This document shows positions 36,230-48,467 of a stretch of 64,000 nucleotides of DNA, in pieces (position 1 is the first letter of the stretch; each line of letters opens with the position of its first letter). The notes beneath the pieces were generated by a model, which saw only the letters and a list, made by a program, of their open reading frames with translations, was not told the DNA's origin and made no database searches. This DNA comes from Rhizopus arrhizus (Eukaryota; Mucoromycota; Mucoromycetes; Mucorales; Rhizopodaceae). The stretch spans positions 496,001 through 560,000 of the forward strand of contig JAKZZE010000019.1 of NCBI GenBank assembly GCA_024220505.1, in the 5' to 3' direction. The translations under genes and the position numbers were made by a program.

Positions 36230-37959
36230 CTGCACAACTACCGATTGCATTCAACAGAAGTGAACGTTTTAGTAAATGGAGGTGAGCCAAAGCAATAGTG
36301 CATATTCTTTTAAGCAAATACTGATTATTTTTATTTTCTAATAGTTTCCACCAGAGTTTTACGAAATGATGATGGTGTCTTCCTTGCCCCCCCCCTGTTG
36401 TTCTCGTCAGAAATATACTTTTCCAGACTCGCTGAAAAGACATTTAAAAAGACATTTTCAAGATCAGGAAGCAAAAGTAACTGCACAAATCGACAACAAG
36501 AGTGAAGGGAATCAAAGCTGCACAGACAGTGATACAGAAGTAGATAACGATGATACTGTTGCGGTAATTTTGGATACCGAGACAATCACACCACTGCCAA
36601 CTGCTTAAGAAATAGTTAAAGAGATCCACAGTACACGGAATTACAAAACCGCTGTTTTGTCAGCTTTTGATGCATTATCTCAGCCTAGTGAAGATCAAGA
36701 GAAAAAGCTCTTAATAGCAAAATTGGGAAATCTCAAACCTGTAGCATACATTGACCATCAAGGAAAAGAACACAGCCTCCTAGCAGCTTCCAAAGTGATA
36801 GACAGCTTAACAGCATCGCAGAAAAAAGAAAAACAGCCGTTATTCCTTGCCATCATACCAAAAGAAAAAAATAGAACCATTCTGAAGAGGAAATTGAAAC
36901 CAATCCATCGCCTCCGATACGCAATGTTGTTTTAGATAGTCCTTACAAGAACTTACTATCGAAAGCGAAGTATATTGAACTGGACCACCAAGATTTACTT
37001 TTGTTAAATAATAGCTGATCCATAAACCCAATTGCAACACACATTGCCACCAAAATACTTGAAGAAATGATTTTTGTGGAAGGACATAAGGCATTGCTTA
37101 TACTCTGTGGCAAGATCTATGGTAGGCTTCCTTCACTCGATGCACACTACGAAAAACTTCTACTACGAAAGGCAACTTTCCTCAGTGTTCTTTGCCTCAT
37201 ATCGATACAAGGTATCCCAATGTAGAGCTATGCTTGATGAATGTTCACAGAAGTCAAAAACTCATGCTGGGTACCAAGATTATGAATGTTTTAATTACAT
37301 CCTCTATCCGTATTGATTGCAATGAGAAACCAATTATTGGACCTTCAAGCTCAAATGGATTCTTGCCAAGTAGAGAAACTCGAATATTTATTGAAAAAAC
37401 AAAAATTGGAGAGGTTCAAAGAATGATCGAGAAAAAGGCCACGTTTAACGAAATTGGTTCTCGTCAAGTTCTGCTTTATCCTTTTGATGAATTTGCTCAA
37501 CTACGTCAACTTAGATCAAAGTTTGATAAAGTATCCACATATCCTTGTTACAGATTCTTATCAAAATATACAAATGATTATCGCACTAGACCTTTTACAA
37601 TTTGGACATTAGCAGACCGTTCTACAAATCGAGATGAGGATTCTACTAACAAGTCAGTATCCAAATTGTTCAGATATATTGCCACCTCAGTTTGGAAAAA
37701 GGATGAAGAAGCTCTTCTGGAACAGGAATTCGTCGTCTCTTTGAGAGATCAATGCAAGCCTAAGCATAAGGTACAGCGAATCTATGAAAAGATTGACAAA
37801 TTGTATGACAAGGATACGTCGGCATTGTCAATCATAGCAAACAAGGATTTAAATAGACAATTAAAAAAGTTGGCCTCGATTCTCTCATCAGAAATCTCAA
37901 AGGGTAACGAAGGTATCGCCAGTAATATTTACCATTGTTTTAATGAAACATCCTGTTGA
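36230..37959 (+). pseudogene. decayed gene of unknown family inside the TIR element
   Basis: A chain of frames in one direction with several breaks. An intron-like GTGAGC...CTAATAG segment lies at about 36281-36341. A C-run near 36388-36396 marks a likely frameshift before KYTFPDSLKRHLKRHF, which resembles the second half of a C2H2 finger. A single in-frame TAA at 36606-36608 separates two same-frame stretches, and another shift is near 36900. A TGA follows at about 37016, after LELDHQDLLLL-like residues. The last piece is a 255-codon open frame (37192-37959) with RPFTIWTLADRS and KLFRYIATSVWKKDEEALLEQ. I do not recognise the family; a transposase or accessory gene of the element is one possibility, unproven. 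Confidence 0.5.
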
Positions 37960-38178
37960 AAAATCCGATACTCCCAGTAAAATTCATGTGGTTTTAAGAT
38001 GTTCGCACTGAAATGTGTTTCAAGTGAGTGGTATACTTATTTATTTACCACACTGTATGCAGCGAGTGGGGTTTACAACGTTTTGCATGTTTGTTCTAAT
38101 ATTTAAACTAAATAAAAGAAAAAAGGAGTCGAATCCTTTACGATATTTTAGATTATTTATATTTTTTGTTCTCATCTC

Positions 38179-38289
38179 TTGACGCAAAATTTATTATTAA
38201 GCAACGCAAAACTATTTTTATCTTGACGTGAATATTCTTTTAAAATCAGCGCAAATTAATTTTTATCTCAACGCAAACTCATATTCAAA
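38179..38289. repeat. 22-bp-periodic subterminal repeats (ACGCAAA motif)
   Basis: The motif RCGCAAA occurs at 38182, 38204, 38249 and 38271, with a degenerate ACGTGAA at 38226. Start-to-start spacing is 22, 22, 23 and 22 bp. Units share a trailing ATTTTTATC-like segment. The last two copies form the right inverted repeat. Confidence 0.8.
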
Positions 38290-38296
38290 AAAACAG
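38249..38296 (-). repeat. right terminal inverted repeat
   Basis: 48 bp, reverse complement of the left end at 34498-34546. Its outer edge (CAG) is followed by TA at 38297-38298. Confidence 0.85.
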
Positions 38297-38338
38297 TATT
38301 TTTATTTTTTATTTTTTTATTTTAGATCCAATTCAATA

Positions 38339-39724
38339 ATGAAAGACATTCACATTCTTTTTCGTGTTCCTGAAGGTTTTTTTTATTTATTTATTCTTTT
38401 TCAACCAACAATTATTCACAAATTATTTAGGATTGGAGTTTATTGCAGTCAAAGACATTAAAGATGCAATTGTGAATTCAACGATCGTTCGAGATCCAAC
38501 TTATAGTTGGGACAATAAGACAGGACATGTTCACTTGTTTTGTTCAGTAAAGAGTATTAAAGACTTTAAAAGTCATATTCAATCGATTAAACTATTGAGT
38601 GTGTACAGTGTGATGTTGATAGCTTCAGAGGCTATTATTCCTACTCCTATTTTTAAAGAAACAGATCCAACCTGTCAATTTATATCTAAAGTAACAAAAG
38701 AAGGCGACTGGAAGAATTTGATTGACGAAGACAGTTCAAAGACATTTAGAGCCACTTTCAAAAAGGGTTCTATAAAACATCAGGTACCAAGTCAAGAAAT
38801 AGCTGGATATATTGGTGCTGCCTTTGGAGACCAATACAGTCATTGGAAGGTGAAGATGACTGAATTTGATTATGAGATTATGTCTGTTTGGTTTCATTCT
38901 TCTGATGACATATTATTGAATCGTTTATCTGCAAAAGAAAGTGGCATCATCTTGCTCGTTGGATTAAATATTCCAATCAAAGATCAAAAACATAGAAACA
39001 GAGTCTTCTTTGGTCCTACCAGTCTGAATCCTTCTATTGCTTATTGTCTGACCATGCTGGCTGATCCTCAACCGGGTCAAATCATATTTGACATCTGTTG
39101 TGGAACTGGCACTATTCCAATCGAAGGTATAATCATTTTAATAGATATCAGTCATTCATTTCTTTTAGGAGCATCAAAATATCCAAATACTTTTTGGCTT
39201 GGAGGAGAAAGTAAAGAGAGATAAATGTCAACTGTCTTCTAATTTCATTTTATAGTCAAATCAAAGACCCTAACAGAAAAGGCCCGTGGTAACTTGTCTC
39301 ATACAGATTTAGATAATGCAGAACTTTTGCTTAGTGACAGTAGAAAATTATGCTTTCGTGATGGTATTGTGGATACGATCGTCTCAGGTAATCTATCATT
39401 CATACCAATCCTTTATTTACACAATTATAGATTGGCCTTGGGGATTAAGAGAAAATAGTTTTCAACAAATTCAAGGGGTAAATCATATAAACCTAATACT
39501 TTTTTCCTAATCTCTTCTTTTAGCTTTATCCTAAATTTATAAAACAAATGTATAGAATATTGAAAAATGAAGGAAAAGCTTATATTGTCACTCAAGGTCA
39601 AAAATTAATGAATACAGTATTAAGATATGATTGGTGTAAAAAGCAGTGGTTGGTGAATGATATCATTCCTATTGGCATCGGTGGATATGAAGTCTATCTT
39701 TACATTTTATCAAAAAGAACATGA
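38339..39724 (+). CDS. THUMP-domain tRNA guanosine methyltransferase
   Basis: Five exons starting with a 37-nt one (38339-38375), then 38431-39126, 39169 onward, and the rest to 39724. The N-terminal MKDIHILFRVPEGLEFIAVKD is the typical opening of THUMP/RNA-binding N-terminal regions. QVPSQEIAGYIGAAFGD follows. The Rossmann-fold methyltransferase has FFGPTSLNPSIAYCLTMLA, IIFDICCGTGTIPIEGA, the DWPWGLR variant of the catalytic D-P-(F/Y)G motif, and GKAYIVTQG. This is the UPF0020/THUMPD2-3 arrangement that forms N2-methylguanosine in tRNA (or snRNA for THUMPD2). Which paralog it is cannot be settled by eye. Intron 1 has an unusual GTTTTTTTTA donor. The TIR element ends 42 bp upstream of the start codon. 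Confidence 0.87.
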
Positions 39725-39880
39725 TTTTTTTTAAAACTGAGAAAAAAAAAAAGGGAAAGGGATGACGAAAAAAAAATATTTTATTTTCTTTTTTTTTCTC
39801 TTTAATAAATAATTATACGTGTTTTCACGTAAGTTAATCAAGATGACTTGTTTGTTGTATTTAATCTCTCTTTTGTAGTA

Positions 39881-42800
39881 ATGTCTAATAATCTGGCAGC
39901 AGACTCACTTTTACTTGGCAAATCATTATTTGAAAGAGGATACAATTGCCTAACAACCTTAGAAGATGCCATGCAGGCCATGGAAAACGTAGGAATACAA
40001 GAAGAATCTGTATCAAGAGCTTTAGCTTTGATTATTCGCACACATTCCATGCCTCAACTGGCATCTAAAGAAGAACAGACTTGGAACATTGAAAATTTTG
40101 TCAAGGCTGTATTGAAAAAGGTAAAATTAAATAAAATATGCTTATTGATTGTCTAATCTTGCTCAAAAACAAAAAAAAAAAGAATTCAAATTTGAATTGG
40201 GATACAGTGTTGGCTAAGTTAGACCAAGCAGAATTTATGGTGTTTGATCCTATTGGTTTCAAATTACTTGTTTTATCCTGGAAATGCTATAAAAAGGTAA
40301 ATAATATTACAATCTTGACCCTGTTCTAATCTCCAAAAAAAAAAAGGATGAACCTTTCCCTGTTTCAATCTTCTTTCAACCCTGGGTACACATTAGAGCT
40401 CAGCTTAGTGTTTTATATCATATGGTCTATGCACCTACTGATCTATTAGACTTGAATGAAACAATGACAAGAAAAGTAATCCCAGAAGAACTTGTGTCTG
40501 CTTTACCTGTCAGTATGCGTCAAGGCGCTTCTCAACTTGCCTTACAGCAATTGAATTGCTTAGATTTAATAGATACCATCATTAGCTTGGTTGGCACAGC
40601 AGCCACAGACGATATAAAGGTTTTGATGGATAGATTGGCTATTCAAGCTCCTGAATTACTTATGATTGGTTTGGCTCAAATACAGGTAAATGAATAGATC
40701 TAGAAGAAAGGATGATATCGATTCTCACTCTGTTTTATAGCCTATAAAGAATGAATTACACCGTGTATTACTTCCTAAACTTTTAAACATCTTTTTAATC
40801 GGTCATGTTAATTCTCCACTCGTCATTCGATCTCTTTGGCATGTTCAATCCAGTTTACTCCTAGAAGGATTTTTTGAAATGTATAAAAAGGACCCTACTT
40901 CAATCTCTCGTATATTTGATATTTCTCAAGAAGCAAAAGTAAGAAAAAAAAACCCCCAAAAAATACGTTTAAAAAGATTAACATACCTTAGATTGTTGTC
41001 AATGTCTTGAAAGCCGATTTACCTTTCTTTACCCTCGATTTAGCTTCTCTCGCTGCTCGAAGACAAAACTTGAACTTAGAGAAATGGTTAACAGATAAAT
41101 TAAGTAAGGATGGCTATGCGTTTTATGGAGCCTGTGTGGATTTCTTGGAGAAAAAATGTGCTATCGAAATGGCTCGTCAGTCAAGAGCAAATGTGATTCC
41201 AACACTTCAGTTATCTGTAGATGTCATACGTGTCTTCTTTAGAGTATTAACAGACAGGTTTGTTGTATAACTTGCAAAGAGAACAATTTTTGACATGCTT
41301 AAATCCTAGACAATTATCTCCTGCTGAGACTGCCAAACTTGCAAAATTAAGCCAACTGTATGCTCAACTCTATCCTCAACTAAATGACAATCGAACCCCA
41401 GCAGAAAAGAAACCAGCCGGTCAAGAGGTGAATGGTGAAAACGAAAAGAATTATCCTGATGAAGTGGAAGAGATGGTGCGTTTGTACTTTGAAAGACTCT
41501 ATACAAAGGATATCACTGCTGCTCGATTTGCTTCTGTCTTGAAGGCATGCCGTTCATCCAATGATCCAAGACAAGCAAGTTTTTTTGCTTGCGCAACTCA
41601 TACTTTGGTAAGATGTCGTCTGCTTTATTATGCTCCTTTTATGTCTCTAATTCAAAAAATAGATGGATGAATCTCGTTTCTTTAGTCAATATCCAGATAA
41701 TGAATTGTTAGCTACAGGAGAATTGCTTGGTATGCTTATTGATCAACATCTCATTTCTTATGCTCAGTTACGTGTCACCCTCAAACTCATCCTTGACGCT
41801 CTTAAGCAACATGTGGGATCCAAAATGTTTAACTTTGGTATTCAAGCCTTGACTCAATTCCGAGGTCGATTAAATGAGTGGCCGCAGTACACTTTACTCT
41901 TGTCAAAAATCGAAGGTTTAAGAGGATATCCAGTCATTGTCGAAAGCATCGCAACCACCTTGAAACAATTGGCTCAGAAGGATCCTGAAGGAAAGATGAT
42001 GGCACTTTCTTCAGCAGCCCTTGAGACTGCCGAGAGCAGTACCGATAAGTCTATGGAAACAGTACCTGTTAATGTGACTACCCTCTTGCAAAGCTCCTCA
42101 AAGCAATCCTATGAGGATCCTCCAGAGAAGGTCCAAGAGAGAGTCTCTTTCTTGATCAACAATTTATCTGTAGGTAATTTAAAGAGTAAGGCTAGCGAGT
42201 TGAAGCAATTGCTGCGAGAGCCTCATTTTGGATGGTTTAGCCACTATTTAGTTGTTCGTCGTGTAAGTATTGAACCTAATAACCATGAACTGTACTCTTC
42301 ACTTTTGGATGAGCTCGATCTACAAGGCCTGAATGACGCCATTATAGAGGAGACGTATGCGAACATCAACTTGCTCGTTCATTCTGAAAATACAGTGAAC
42401 TCCTCTTCTGATAAGAACCTCTTGAAGAATTTGGGAACCTGGTTGGGTAGATTGACGATTGCCAAAAATAAACCTATCCGACACAAGGACCTTTCATTTA
42501 AGGATTTGCTCGTCTCTGGTTATGAAAAAAATCAACTAATGGTTGCCATCCCCTTGGTTTGCAAAGTATTACAGCATGCTGCGCACAGCAAGATCTTCAA
42601 ACCACCCAACCCTTGGCTTATGAGTAGTTTGAAGCTGTTGGCAGAACTTTACTGGACAGAAGGATTGAAGCTGACGATGAAGTTTGAAATTGAATTGTTG
42701 TACAAAGCTTTAGGACTTGACCTGAATGAGATTGAACCATCTTCTGTTTTAGAAAAGCATAGTCCTCGAGAGGCTAGTGCTCCGGAAATTGCAACCGAAA

Positions 42801-45800
42801 AATCAGCAAGTACAAGCACTATCTCTTTACCTAGTAACTTGCCAAAGAATACTCCTGCTGGCTTAGAAGAACAGCAACAAACACCTTCTGTTCCCCCTAT
42901 GAATGGCGGTACAGCCCTTCCAAGTAAGCAGAAAGCGATTTTTTATATGCTAAATACTAACTCATCATTATCCTCGCAAAGATACGCGACTTGAAATTGA
43001 TGTCACGCCCATTCTGACCAAGCTTCAGATCAACCCTGCCATTGTACAATTGATGATGCAGCATCCTGTTATCAAGACTACAATTTACACAGGCATTTCT
43101 GAAGCATTTACAGAGGTTGTACCACCCATTATCATGACCTCTGCCAATATTGCTGCTATCTCAACAAAAGAAATGGTCTTGAAGGATTTTGCAACTGAAT
43201 TGGATGAGCTACGTGTACAACGTGCAGCACATGCCATGGTTCAACCTTTGGCTGGTAGCTTGGCTGTTGTCACTTGTAAAGAGCCGTTATGTAACGGTAT
43301 GATCAGTATTTTACGATTCAACTTGACAAAGAATGGACTTCCTGAACATCTTGCTGAGGAAATTGCATCAACTATTGCCAACGAAAATATTGAATTGCTC
43401 TGTGTCTACATTGATCAGCTGACCCAAGCAAAGGCATTAGAAAATGTAGATCGTCAATTGACTCCTGCTTACGCCAATCGTGCTACTTTCCGAAAGCAAC
43501 CTACTCGGGCTCAATTCTTTGATGTTCTTAGTTTGAACGTGGCACCACACTCCGTCCAGTTGCCAGAATTCTTAAGACCTACCCACGGTGTCACTCCTGA
43601 ACAGGTAAATTGAACAGCAGTGGAAAGAAAAAAAGAAGGATACTAAATCCTTATTTTAGTTTCGTTTGTATGAAAATTTTGATCAAAGATCTTATGCCGC
43701 AATGCAGCAGCAAAAGCAGCAACAGCAGCAACAGCAGCAACAGCAGCAACAGCAACAGCAACAACAACAACAGCAACAGCAGCAACAGCAACAACAACAA
43801 CAACAACAGCAGCAGCAGCAGCAACACATGTTTCAGCAGCAACAACGCCAATTACCACCTCAATCCATGTCTCCACTCAATCTTCATCCAGAAACACAGT
43901 TGCCTCAACAACAAACACCACAACAATTTATGGCAGCAGCAGCAGCCGGACCAGATTCCCCAATGGCAGCCAATAATGCCAAGTCTAATATATTGACAGC
44001 CAAGTTGGAACAAATGCTGTTAGAATTAGACAGACTTATTCGTCAATGTGGATTTACAGATGTTGCACGATTGCCGCCCAACCATGACATTTGTCTTTTG
44101 ATCCGTCAAATTCCTTTATTGGTTTCTCAAAGCGCTACACCTTTGCAAACAATGATTACATTTGTTGAAAAGGTTGTGTTTATGCTGTATCAAAGTAGCA
44201 CTGCATTTGCCTTGGAAGTTTATACAATTTTCCTTCAATCCTTGTTTGAAGTTTCTGGCGAAGTCACTAAAGAAACCTTGTCTTGGTTGATTTATGCTGA
44301 TGATGAGGTAAGAAAAAGGGATTGCATTGTTTGAAGGCTATATGTTGATGAATATGTAAATATAGCGCAAATACAACGCACCAGCAGTAGCTATGCTTAT
44401 TCGACATGAATTATTACCTTTGGAAGAATACGATGTACAACTTGCAAAGTTAGTAACCGCCAAAGCCGACAGCGTGATTGAATTTGCTGCTAGTCTTATG
44501 CGTATTTGTTTATTGTCTCCAAACTCTGTATCTTTCTTGGAAGATCACATTTTGACTGTTTCAGCATTATTTAATCTTGTCAAGAATGAAGAGGCGCCTG
44601 CTAGGTATAAGCTTGCTGAGCCATATACACAAATATTTGCTAACCCCCTCTTTTCTTCACAGCGTTACTTCTTTAATGGAAGACCTTCGAATGTCAATTG
44701 AAGCACCATATATTGATGTCAAACATGAAGGGCAAGATTGCTTGGAGCTGCGTATGCTTTTAGCTGAATGGATCAGATTATGTCAGCACCCTATGGTCAG
44801 TAAAGAGATTCGTAAATCAGTAATAGAAAAAATCATGGCACAAACAAGAGATGGTGATGAACAAATCTGCTTCTTGTTTAGACTGTACACCGAAACTTGT
44901 GTCAACCAGTACTTGGCCTCCAAGCAGGCTAGTACCATTCATCACAGACGCATGATTCATCTTATTGATTCTTACACCAGATTGGTGTCTGCTATGATTA
45001 CGGAAGATACATCATCAGATGAAAACAAGCTGGGGCTTTTAAACAATTCGTTCTCTGTCATTATCTTGATACTTTCTCATCACCATCAAAGCAAGGGAAT
45101 TCACTTTAACCAGAAGCCTTTCCTTAGATTATTCGTATCTCTTTTCAATGAAATTAGCAAAATACATATGAAATCAATTGATAATAGTGCCATGATTATT
45201 TTTAGGTAAACAAAGAAAAGAAGACAATACCACATAGGTTTTCTTGATTGATTAACGCGTTTATTTCTTGAAGTGATGCATTGTACACATTGCAACCAAG
45301 CAATTTCCCTGGTTTTGCCTTTTCTTGGCTCCAACTTATCTCTTCTCGCTCTTTCTTACCCCAGCTACTTGTTGGCAATGATAAGAACGGATGGAAGATG
45401 TGTCAAAAGTTAGTTCAAGCATTACTCAAGTTTTTGAGCCCACTTTTAGAGAGCCAAGAACTTTCCCGTGCCACCAAGATGTTCTATCGAGGTACTCTTC
45501 GCGTACTTGTGATCCTTTTGCACGATTTCCCTGAATTCTTGTGCCATAACTATATTGTATTTGCCCAAGCCATTCCATATTCTTGCGTTCAACTTCGCAA
45601 CTTAATCCTTAGTGCCTTCCCTCGTGTGATGCATTTACCTGATCCATTCACGCCTGATCTTAAGCTTAGTCTTCTTCCAGAATGTACTGAAGATCCTGTC
45701 TATGACGATAGCTACACAGACAGTCTTGTGAATGATGAATTTAAGGCCAAGATTGATGAATTTATACAAGACAAGGGAGAGTATTCTGGATTCTATAGGG

Positions 45801-46467
45801 TTTTGGAAAGAGAGATTGAAATCAAGGAAGACAATCCTGGAAAAGCTTGTCGTTCTGATGTATTGAGCTTATTTGTAATCTACATTGGTGCAAAGGCCTC
45901 AAGTTTAAAGATGAATATTGGAGAAAACCCTGCTATCTTTGCTTATGAACATTTATTATCCAAACTTGAATCAGAAGGTAAGCATAAACAAAAACAAAAC
46001 AAAATAAAGTAGAGAGTTTAACTGATGTTTTTAAAGGTCGCTATACTATATTGAGTGCAATTGCAGATAATCTGCGTTACCCCAATAGCCATACCCGATT
46101 TTTTAGCTTTGCCTTATTGTACTTGTTCAACAAGCAACCAGAGTTAGTCAAAGAACAAATTACAAGGTAAGATAAAGAAATAGCTAATCCTAGCTACGAT
46201 ATGTTAACATGTTGCTTTTAGAGTATTACTTGAAAGATTGATTGTAAACAGACCTCATCCATGGGGATTGTTGGCTACATTTATTGAATTAATCAAGAAC
46301 CCAAACTTTTGGAAACATGATTTCATTCGTTGTTCACCTGACATTGAAAGACTTTTTGATAATGTATCAAGGTAAAAAATAAAAATAAAAAAGCTTAATT
46401 CATTAATATGAGTCGACTCTAAAGTTTTTACAGATCAATCAAACAAACAGCAGTAGTTTCAAATTAA
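39881..46467 (+). CDS. NOT1: CCR4-NOT complex scaffold subunit NOT1
   Basis: Many exons over 6.6 kb, roughly 1900-2000 aa. The N-terminal HEAT region starts [24 protein letters not shown]-binding-type HEAT block follows ([50 protein letters not shown]). Next come the MIF4G/CAF1-binding region ([27 protein letters not shown]), the CNOT9-binding DUF3819 block ([20 protein letters not shown]) and a 36-Gln tract. The C-terminal Not1 domain has [35 protein letters not shown] and [11 protein letters not shown] last 34-nt exon at 46434-46467 extends it by [10 protein letters not shown]; otherwise it stops at 46375. NOT1 scaffolds deadenylases and translational repressors in the cytoplasm. The start at 39881 leaves less N-terminal sequence than I expect. 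Confidence 0.92.
43717..43824 (+). repeat. CAG/CAA microsatellite encoding 36 Gln
   Basis: Mixed CAG/CAA triplets, in frame in NOT1 between the DUF3819 and C-terminal domains. A further Q3 and a Lys precede it, and Gln-rich sequence continues to about 43920. Confidence 0.95.
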
Positions 46468-48467
46468 ACAAAAAAATGTATAGAACCTAATAATCTTTAT
46501 ATTCTTTGAAAGCCAAATATTTCTGTTGTTGACAATAAAGTTTATTTTTAGTATTGAAAAGAGACATGTTTTTTATTATTCTTCTTTTTAAGCATTGATC
46601 CGGGGCTTTTCATTTACACTTACTTTCAAGGGCAAGCTTTTAATAAAATAACTAAAGGGTGACAATGCTATGTTACGAAATATGTTTTGTTTAGTATTGT
46701 AGGATAACGAACTATGCAATTCGACTTTTACTATGATAATTGTTCTGTCTATTCGTTACAAAGCTTAGCGAAATGTAATAAAGCTGTATTTTCACTAGAT
46801 GCTTTTTAAGCTATAAAATGATTGCCATTTTAGCCATAATCAATTGTAAACCTAATGCCTCATGGTTTAAAAGCGCTGATGAATTTTCTGTTTTATTTGA
46901 GAGACTCTGTCCTACTCTTCTTTCAACTTATTTCATCTTTTCTCTTGAGAACGTGTCTTTGTACATTACTTTAGGATAACACAGTGTGCTTCTGATGACA
47001 ACTAGTCGTCCAATGGCTAAAGTAATACATTTCTGCAATATTGATGCAATCACAGAATTCTTTGTTGACTAGGTATGAGAATAAGCAAATTTCTAGATTT
47101 TCATTATATTTTACAGCCATCACTATGATCACAGTATAGTTCATCAATTAAACGGCCTTATTTCGCTGTTGTCTGTTCCAAAATTGATATCTACTCGACA
47201 CAGCAAAGAAGAGGCATGGATACTACTGATTCACAAAAGAGGCTTTCTATCAGTCAAAGATAATGCCGTGTTCCGACATAATTCAAACATGATTCATATT
47301 CAAATTACAAAATATCAAAGATCAAAGTAGTGAATGCTTTACAAAGATTCATTATGTTATTTTCTTTTAGGTCATAGCTAACTCTATTCAACTTAGTGCA
47401 ATTTGTTTTGCTGTGTTCCAAATATAATCATTGCATAACAATCAAGCATTATTAGTACTTAATCGTGTGAGTATACACCTTTTCCAGAAATTAAAGTCGC
47501 ATTTTGTAAAGTTTTATAATACAATTTATATGTAATTGCGACTTTAATTTCTGGAAATAGTGTATGGAAATGTAGAATTATTAGTATGTATACCTTACCA
47601 AAATAGATTGGTGAATGAGGAGAAAGTGCTTACATTAAATCATGTGCAGATCTCCTAATAGCATGTAGCATTTCGCCTACTGCATAATAGTAAAAGACTT
47701 TATATAAATTGATTTTTGATCCGACTATTGTTATTCTAAATGGAATGTACTCACATTGATTGCTAGATTTTACAACTCTTTTGTGATTTCCCGTAAAATA
47801 AAAGGACTGTAAAATTCAAGAGACTGAAAAAGTATCATCTATTTAATAGTGTTGTATCTAATATTCATATCCTTTTAATAAAAATTTAATTAAATCATAG
47901 CTGCAGATCGAGGTTAAATAAAGCTTAATATGAAGATCTGTTTATGTTCATGCAAGCAGACTGCTCATATTTGTCTCTTTAATTACTTATTTATGTATCA
48001 ATGCCCCAGGAACTATATTAAAACAACTTGTACTAAGTTAACGAGTAGAAAATAATATAACGAATCTTTGTAAAGTATTCTTTGGTTTTTTGTAATTTGA
48101 ATATGAATCATGTTTAAAGTATACATGAGCTTCATCTTCTTCAAGTTCCTCTTTTTTTTTGCATTAAAATCCAAAAATCATTTTGTTAATTGTTTGATTG
48201 AAATTACTATTTAACATAATGTTTTGAATATGCTTCTTGAAAACTTCTGAATAAGCTTAAGCTCTGATACTTTGTCAATTTGTTTTTAGATTTTGTACCA
48301 AAATATTCGGAAAGTATGCAATTGGGAGTAAAATAACTATATTTCCTGGACTGCTGTAATTAAGCACATATCATTATTATGTATTTTATTGTTTTATACG
48401 TAAATTAACGATATTTGACAATATGAATTAAAAATACATTATTTTTATATAAAGATGCTAGTAAGTT
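46468..48467. other. 2-kb convergent intergenic region
   Basis: No gene recognised between the NOT1 and SDR stop codons. It contains a 93-bp foldback element (47473-47565). Very AT-rich, with no ORF of protein-like composition. Confidence 0.5.
47473..47565. repeat. 93-bp foldback / MITE-like inverted repeat
   Basis: The left arm (47473-47501) reads ATACAC, two variable bases, then TTTCCAGAAATTAAAGTCGCA. The right arm (47537-47565) is its reverse complement with 27 of 29 positions matching. The loop is 35 bp. Target-site duplication is not clear. Confidence 0.85.

Larger units (their letters stand above)
34498..38296. mobile_element. 3.8-kb TIR-bounded composite element (decayed)
   Basis: The left end begins CTGCTTTTTTTGAATATGAG and the right end, read inward on the minus strand, begins CTGTTTTTTTGAATATGAG. 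Both continue through TTTGCGTTGAGATAAAAATT into AATTTG. The ends are near-identical over about 48 bp, differing by one extra C and one further mismatch. TA flanks both ends (34496-34497 and 38297-38298), compatible with a TA target duplication. Contents: the 5' half of a LINE-like element (34.66-36.2 kb) and a decayed unrecognised gene (36.2-37.96 kb). I see no intact transposase. It may be a DNA transposon that trapped or was invaded by a LINE fragment. Confidence 0.75.

Noticed and set aside
43643..43876. Poly-Leu and poly-Val/Ala ORFs opposite the NOT1 Gln tract
   Set aside because: They are antisense readings of the CAG/CAA repeat, not genes.
46373..46375. TAA directly after NVSR as the NOT1 stop
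   Set aside because: It falls in a GTAAAA donor, and a short final exon at 46434-46467 continues in frame. I keep the longer model, with moderate certainty for the last ten residues.
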